From: Flavobacteriales bacterium
GTDB taxonomy: Bacteria > Bacteroidota > Bacteroidia > Flavobacteriales_F > PHOS-HE28
Length of the DNA stretch: 10,285 bases
Assembly (NCBI GenBank): GCA_020437875.1
Contig: JAGQVR010000092.1
Location: forward strand, 1 to 10,285
Reading direction: 5' to 3'
Shown here in pieces: positions 6,680-10,285 of this stretch (the first letter of the stretch is position 1; each line of letters starts with the position of its first letter). Both the position numbers and the translations under genes were made by a program. Under the pieces are notes generated by a model, which was not told the DNA's origin, did no database searches, and saw nothing but the letters and a program-made list of their open reading frames with translations.

Positions 6680-6711
6680 TTGACAGCTGAATGGTGACTC
6701 CCCTAGTTTCG
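6680..6711 (+). promoter_or_regulatory. Candidate promoter for the giant repeat-protein gene
   Basis: TTG (6680-6682), 21 bases, then TAGTTTCG (6704-6711) fits TTG-N19-21-TAnnTTTG with one mismatch in the -7 element. The leader would be about 265 bases, which is long. No closer candidate is seen between here and the start codon at 6983. Confidence 0.3.
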
Positions 6712-6982
6712 GGCCACTCTTTTAACCGGATCGCTCTTCCAGATCGCCCATGGACACTTGCCAGCCAACCAGAATACCATGCGATCCAATGTTGCGATGG
6801 CCCACCAGGGCCGACCGGCGAAGGCCAACAGGCCAAGCCGTTCTCCGAGCGACCCTCTACTCGACCAACTGCCCGAGAGCGGCCTCGGTTGCAGCCGGGC
6901 CTCGGTGTCCCGAACGAACACAGCGAGCCTGATCAATGGGGCTCTTCACCTCGATAGTCTACATGAACCAAAACCGACACCG

Positions 6983-9900
6983 ATGAATCTGGATCCCACG
7001 GAACGTTCGTGGCTCCGCAACACGGCTCTGACGCTGCTGTTGCTAGCGGCCACGTGGTCCCCGTTGAGCGCCCAAAAGGCCGAGCGGCACCTGGACCACA
7101 CGCATGATGATCACGGCTCCGAAGCCTTGGATGAACTGCTCCATCATTACGACCAGCGCATCGAGTTCACGGAGAACAAGGGGCAATTCGGCAAGGATGT
7201 CCTGTACCGCGCCGACTTCCAGCTCGGCCAAGCCGTGGCTACGCGCGACGGCATGGTGGTCACGGCCTTCGATCCTGTCGCCTTGGCGGAATCACGGCGT
7301 GCGGGCATCCTCTTCGAGGAGCAGATCAGGAACGGAAAACCGAGCGGTGCACCCACGCTGCGGAGCCGGGGACATAGCTGGCGACTGAACTTCCGCGGCG
7401 CCTCGCCCGACATGAACGTGGAGACCCGGACGGCCCATTCCGATGCCTCGAACTTCTTCATGGGAGGCGTGGAGGCCACCGGAGTGCGCAGCTTCCAGGA
7501 GCTTTGGTACACGAACACCTACCCGGGTGTCGATGTGCGGTACTACCCTGCCGAGGACGGTACCCTGGAGTACGATATCATCTGCAAGCCCGGAAGCGAC
7601 CCACGACAGGTGGCCATCACCTTCGATGGGATCGACCGGATGTGGACGAACGAGAAAGGTGAACTGATCCTTTCGACCAGCCTCGGGGAAATGACCTACC
7701 CTGCACCGGTGGTGTACCAGCGTATCAATGACCGGGAGCGCCCTGTGAAATCCGCTTATGTGGTGGACGACAAGAACACCCTGCGTTTCGAACTCGGTGA
7801 ATACGACAAGGGTGCGACCCTGGTGATCGACCCGATCGCGTTGCGTTGGGCCAGTTGGATGAACACGGCCTCGCAAACGGACAACCATGGACACTGCATC
7901 TGGGTGGATCCAACGGATGGTGCCATCTACGTGGTGGCTCGTGTCAGTGGTGGAACCGACCAGATCACACCGGGTGCCTTCGACACATCGATCAACGGCA
8001 GCTACGACATGGTGGTCGGCAAATACCTGGAGCCGACGAACGTGGGTGGCCAGGGAACACGGGTCTGGCAGACCTACATCGGCGGCAACGGGATCGAGAA
8101 CCCGTACGCCATGGAGCAGGGGCCCGATGGGAACCTGTACATCACGGGGTATACCGCCAGCACGAACTTCCCATTGATCGGTGGGTCGGCCTTCTCCGGC
8201 AGCAGTGTGAACCAGCAAGCCCAGACGGGCGATGATGTCTATGTGGTGAAGATCAACCCGGCCGGGAACTCCATCAAATCGGCTATCGTCGGTGGTAACG
8301 ATACGGACTATGCGTTCGACCTACGGATCGCGACCAACGGCGACGTGATCGTTGGTGGCTACACCGAGAGCACGAACCTGGCCACGGTGAACAGCGGTAG
8401 CGGCGCCACGAACACCAACTTCGGCGACATCGATGTGCTCCTCTTCAGGATCAACCAGGACCTCTCTGCTGTTCAATGGATGAGGAACTACGGTGGTTCG
8501 GACGACGACCTCGCGCAGATCATGCTGTACGACCCGAGCTCGGGCAACATCTTCGTAGGTGGACGCACGTTGAGCAACAACTTCCCTACCCTGAACCCGC
8601 GACAGGCGACGCGCGGCGGTTCTGAAGCGGGTTTCCTACAGCGCATCTCCGGTACGGGTACGACCCAATGGTCTTCGTACTTCCAGTCCGCGAGCAGCCA
8701 GTCCCTGGCCATCCTATGCATGTCGATGAGCACATCGGGCGACGAGTTCTACTTCGGTGGGATCACGTCCGGGGCGGCCACGAGCAACCTCTCGGCGAGC
8801 GGTGGGTATGACAACTCGTACAACGGTGGCACGAACGACCTCTTCGTCGCGCGGATGACAGTGGACCAGACCTTCCTCGGAGGCACCTACATCGGGGGAT
8901 CCGGCAACGAGGTGAACATGATGGGCCTGAACACCGACCAGAACGACGATGTGTACGTGTTCGGCTACACGAACAGCACCAACTTCCCGGTGAGCTCATC
9001 GCCCAACACGCCCGTGCAAGCCACGAACATGGGCCAGAACGACAAGGTCTTCTTCAAACTGAGCGACGATCTCTCCACGCTCATCTACAGCACCTACTAC
9101 GGTGGTGGTGGTGATGATTACGACCCGGTGGGCGAACGCGGGATCAAATTCAGCAACTGCCGGATCTACACCATCATCACGTCCTTGTCCAACAACATCC
9201 CGCTCACGCAGGGTGCGCTGAACACGACCAAGAACAGCAACCAATACGAGCCGGGTATCGTGATCTGGGCCAACCCGCCCGACCTGCTCGGCAACACCAT
9301 CAACTACGCAGGAACCGCGATCTGTGCGGGGAGTATTCCCGGCGACATCACCGGTTCGGAGCCGAGCTACGTACTACCGACCATCGTGCGCAACGGCAGC
9401 GGTTCCTCGCATCCGGGCTTCGGTGCGGCGGCCACCTATCAGTGGCAGATCAGCTCGGACAGCTTGAACTGGACGAACATCGCGGGCCAGACCGGACAGC
9501 ACCTTTCCGGTAGTGCCATCGGCCCCATATCCGAGACCCGGTACATCCGTCGGATCATCGGTGGTGACGCATGCATCCTTGCAGGTGCGGCGGACCAGGT
9601 CGTGACCGTGCGCATCATGAGCGTGACCGGGCAAGTGACCCATGTGACCTGCAACGGCGCATCGAACGGAACGATCATGGCGAATGCCGATGGATTGGCT
9701 CCCTTCGGATACCTGTGGAGCAATGGTCAGACCACGCAGACCGCTACCGGTCTCGCCCCTGGCGACCACACGGTGACCGTCACCGACGCCAATGGATGCA
9801 CGGCCCAGGGCGCATTCCAAGTGACTCAACCGGCCCCGTTGGGTGCAGGTTCCACGGTGACGCCGGCCACCTGTAGCCAGGCGAACGGTGGCGCCCAAGC

Positions 9901-10285
9901 CAACCCGACCGGAGGCACCAGCCCATACACCTACCAGTGGAGCACGGGAAGTACGGCCCAGGCCATCAGTGGGGTCACCGGAGGAACGTATAGCGTGACC
10001 GTCACAGATGCCAAAGGATGCACCTTCCAACTCGAAGTCGTGATCCCGAGCACCGGTCTACCGACCGTGAATGCCGGTGCCGATGCGGTGATCACCTGCA
10101 CGACAGGGCCGCAGATCGTCCTGAGCGGTTCCGGTACCACAGGCGGTTATAGCTGGGTGGCCAGCAACGGAGGCAACATCGTGAGTGGTGGCAACACCCT
10201 CACTCCGACCGTGAATGCTGCGGGCACCTATACGCTCACCATCACCAACACGCAAACGAATTGCTCGGCGAGCGACGCGGTGAAC
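6983..10285 (+). CDS. Giant secreted SBBP/SprB-repeat protein (3' end outside window)
   Basis: The frame stays open from 6983 to the window edge (1101 codons) and the gene continues beyond it. The ATG at 6983 gives a signal peptide (about residues 11-31, NTALTLLLLAATWSPLSAQ). An in-frame ATG at 6779 would bury it behind 68 residues and is less likely. Residues ~58-285 form the domain that usually precedes SBBP repeats (DUF7948 in recent databases, from memory), starting with FTENKGQFG and ending LVIDP. Residues ~289-760 hold about six beta-propeller-like SBBP units of ~68 residues; the clear ones read Y(I)GG...GNLYITGYTxSTNFP. Next come an Ig-like domain (~764-878, YQWQ...WTNI...RYIRR), two SprB repeats (888-938 and 962-1013, ending VTVTDAxGC) and the start of another Ig/PKD-like domain. 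SprB-type proteins are T9SS-exported surface adhesins. The sorting domain would lie downstream and is not seen. Confidence 0.92.
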   Translation, partial: MNLDPTERSWLRNTALTLLLLAATWSPLSAQKAERHLDHTHDDHGSEALDELLHHYDQRIEFTENKGQFGKDVLYRADFQLGQAVATRDGMVVTAFDPVALAESRRAGILFEEQIRNGKPSGAPTLRSRGHSWRLNFRGASPDMNVETRTAHSDASNFFMGGVEATGVRSFQELWYTNTYPGVDVRYYPAEDGTLEYDIICKPGSDPRQVAITFDGIDRMWTNEKGELILSTSLGEMTYPAPVVYQRINDRERPVKSAYVVDDKNTLRFELGEYDKGATLVIDPIALRWASWMNTASQTDNHGHCIWVDPTDGAIYVVARVSGGTDQITPGAFDTSINGSYDMVVGKYLEPTNVGGQGTRVWQTYIGGNGIENPYAMEQGPDGNLYITGYTASTNFPLIGGSAFSGSSVNQQAQTGDDVYVVKINPAGNSIKSAIVGGNDTDYAFDLRIATNGDVIVGGYTESTNLATVNSGSGATNTNFGDIDVLLFRINQDLSAVQWMRNYGGSDDDLAQIMLYDPSSGNIFVGGRTLSNNFPTLNPRQATRGGSEAGFLQRISGTGTTQWSSYFQSASSQSLAILCMSMSTSGDEFYFGGITSGAATSNLSASGGYDNSYNGGTNDLFVARMTVDQTFLGGTYIGGSGNEVNMMGLNTDQNDDVYVFGYTNSTNFPVSSSPNTPVQATNMGQNDKVFFKLSDDLSTLIYSTYYGGGGDDYDPVGERGIKFSNCRIYTIITSLSNNIPLTQGALNTTKNSNQYEPGIVIWANPPDLLGNTINYAGTAICAGSIPGDITGSEPSYVLPTIVRNGSGSSHPGFGAAATYQWQISSDSLNWTNIAGQTGQHLSGSAIGPISETRYIRRIIGGDACILAGAADQVVTVRIMSVTGQVTHVTCNGASNGTIMANADGLAPFGYLWSNGQTTQTATGLAPGDHTVTVTDANGCTAQGAFQVTQPAPLGAGSTVTPATCSQANGGAQANPTGGTSPYTYQWSTGSTAQAISGVTGGTYSVTVTDAKGCTFQLEVVIPSTGLPTVNAGADAVITCTTGPQIVLSGSGTTGGYSWVASNGGNIVSGGNTLTPTVNAAGTYTLTITNTQTNCSASDAVN
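9644..10021 (+). repeat. Two SprB repeats within the giant protein gene
   Basis: The two copies (9644-9796 and 9866-10021) share the family pattern: a starting Cys-x-x-x-x-G, then PxxYxWSxG, a G-hydrophobic turn, and VTVTDAxGC. Their ends are also alike at the DNA level: 29 bases at 9773-9801 and 9995-10023 differ at only three positions and lie exactly 222 bases (74 codons) apart. Such similarity allows in-frame loss or gain of a repeat. Confidence 0.75.

Larger units (their letters stand above)
6454..6982. other. 529-base divergent intergenic region
   Basis: This gap lies between divergent recA and the giant repeat-protein gene. Its left part (about 6500-6690) is AT-richer than anything else in the window and holds the candidate promoter elements of both genes and an inverted repeat at 6641-6657. 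Its right part (about 6700-6980) is GC-rich like coding DNA and is open in the frame of the giant gene back to a TAG at 6704. Short open frames on both strands here show no recognisable protein motif, so I do not call genes. No tRNA or repeat array is seen. Confidence 0.7.

Noticed and set aside
6680..6708. TTGACA as a sigma-70 -35 box of the enterobacterial type
   Set aside because: No TATAAT-like -10 lies 16-18 bases downstream, and the phylum uses a different promoter pattern.
6691..6957. Open frames of 60-88 codons in the recA upstream gap, on both strands
   Set aside because: The products have no signal peptide, domain or repeat pattern and overlap one another. The region is better explained as promoter and leader DNA, though a decayed gene cannot be excluded.
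7292..8218. 308-codon open frame on the minus strand inside the giant protein gene
   Set aside because: The plus frame codes clearly for the recognised N-terminal domain and signal peptide; the minus product has only biased composition.
9101..9112. Four tandem GGT triplets as a phase-variation tract
   Set aside because: A change by triplets keeps the frame, and the run simply encodes the glycines of a Y-Y-G-G blade signature.

Overview
The window looks like chromosomal DNA from a GC-rich member of the Bacteroidota. Three things point there. Two secreted proteins belong to families typical of that phylum: a lysyl-endopeptidase-like protease ending in a type A sorting domain of the type IX secretion system (T9SS), and a giant protein with SBBP and SprB repeats. 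No gene start has a Shine-Dalgarno sequence. The octamer TACCTTTG, an exact match to the Bacteroidota -7 promoter element TAnnTTTG, stands upstream of three genes. A GC-rich Flavobacteriales-like lineage is my best guess, but this is inference.

Layout, left to right. Bases 1-73 hold the promoter region of uvrB. uvrB (74-2119, +) is complete and encodes the damage-recognition helicase of nucleotide excision repair. A 138-base structured gap (2120-2257) leads to a secreted serine protease (2258-3826, +). A small secreted protein of unknown function (3877-4272, +) follows and looks like a free-standing sorting-domain-like beta-sandwich. It ends back to back with a converging gene for a TPR lipoprotein (4273-5310, -). 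Upstream of that, on the same strand, is recA (5431-6453, -). A 529-base gap (6454-6982) separates recA from a divergent, very large secreted repeat protein. That gene starts at 6983 and is still open at the end of the window (1101 codons seen).

Two housekeeping DNA-repair genes, uvrB and recA, therefore flank or sit beside genes for the cell envelope and secretion. I see no functional link between the two sets. The protease and the small protein are on one strand, 50 bases apart, and are probably cotranscribed. recA and the TPR lipoprotein gene are also on one strand, but a strong hairpin and a -7 box lie between them, so they are probably separate units.

I see no mobile elements, CRISPR arrays, tRNA or rRNA genes, and no clear new defence or metabolic system. 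The observations most worth a second look are the shared promoter architecture, the 12-bp hairpin overlapping a -7 box between recA and the lipoprotein gene, the hairpin touching the start codon of the small secreted protein, and that small protein itself.
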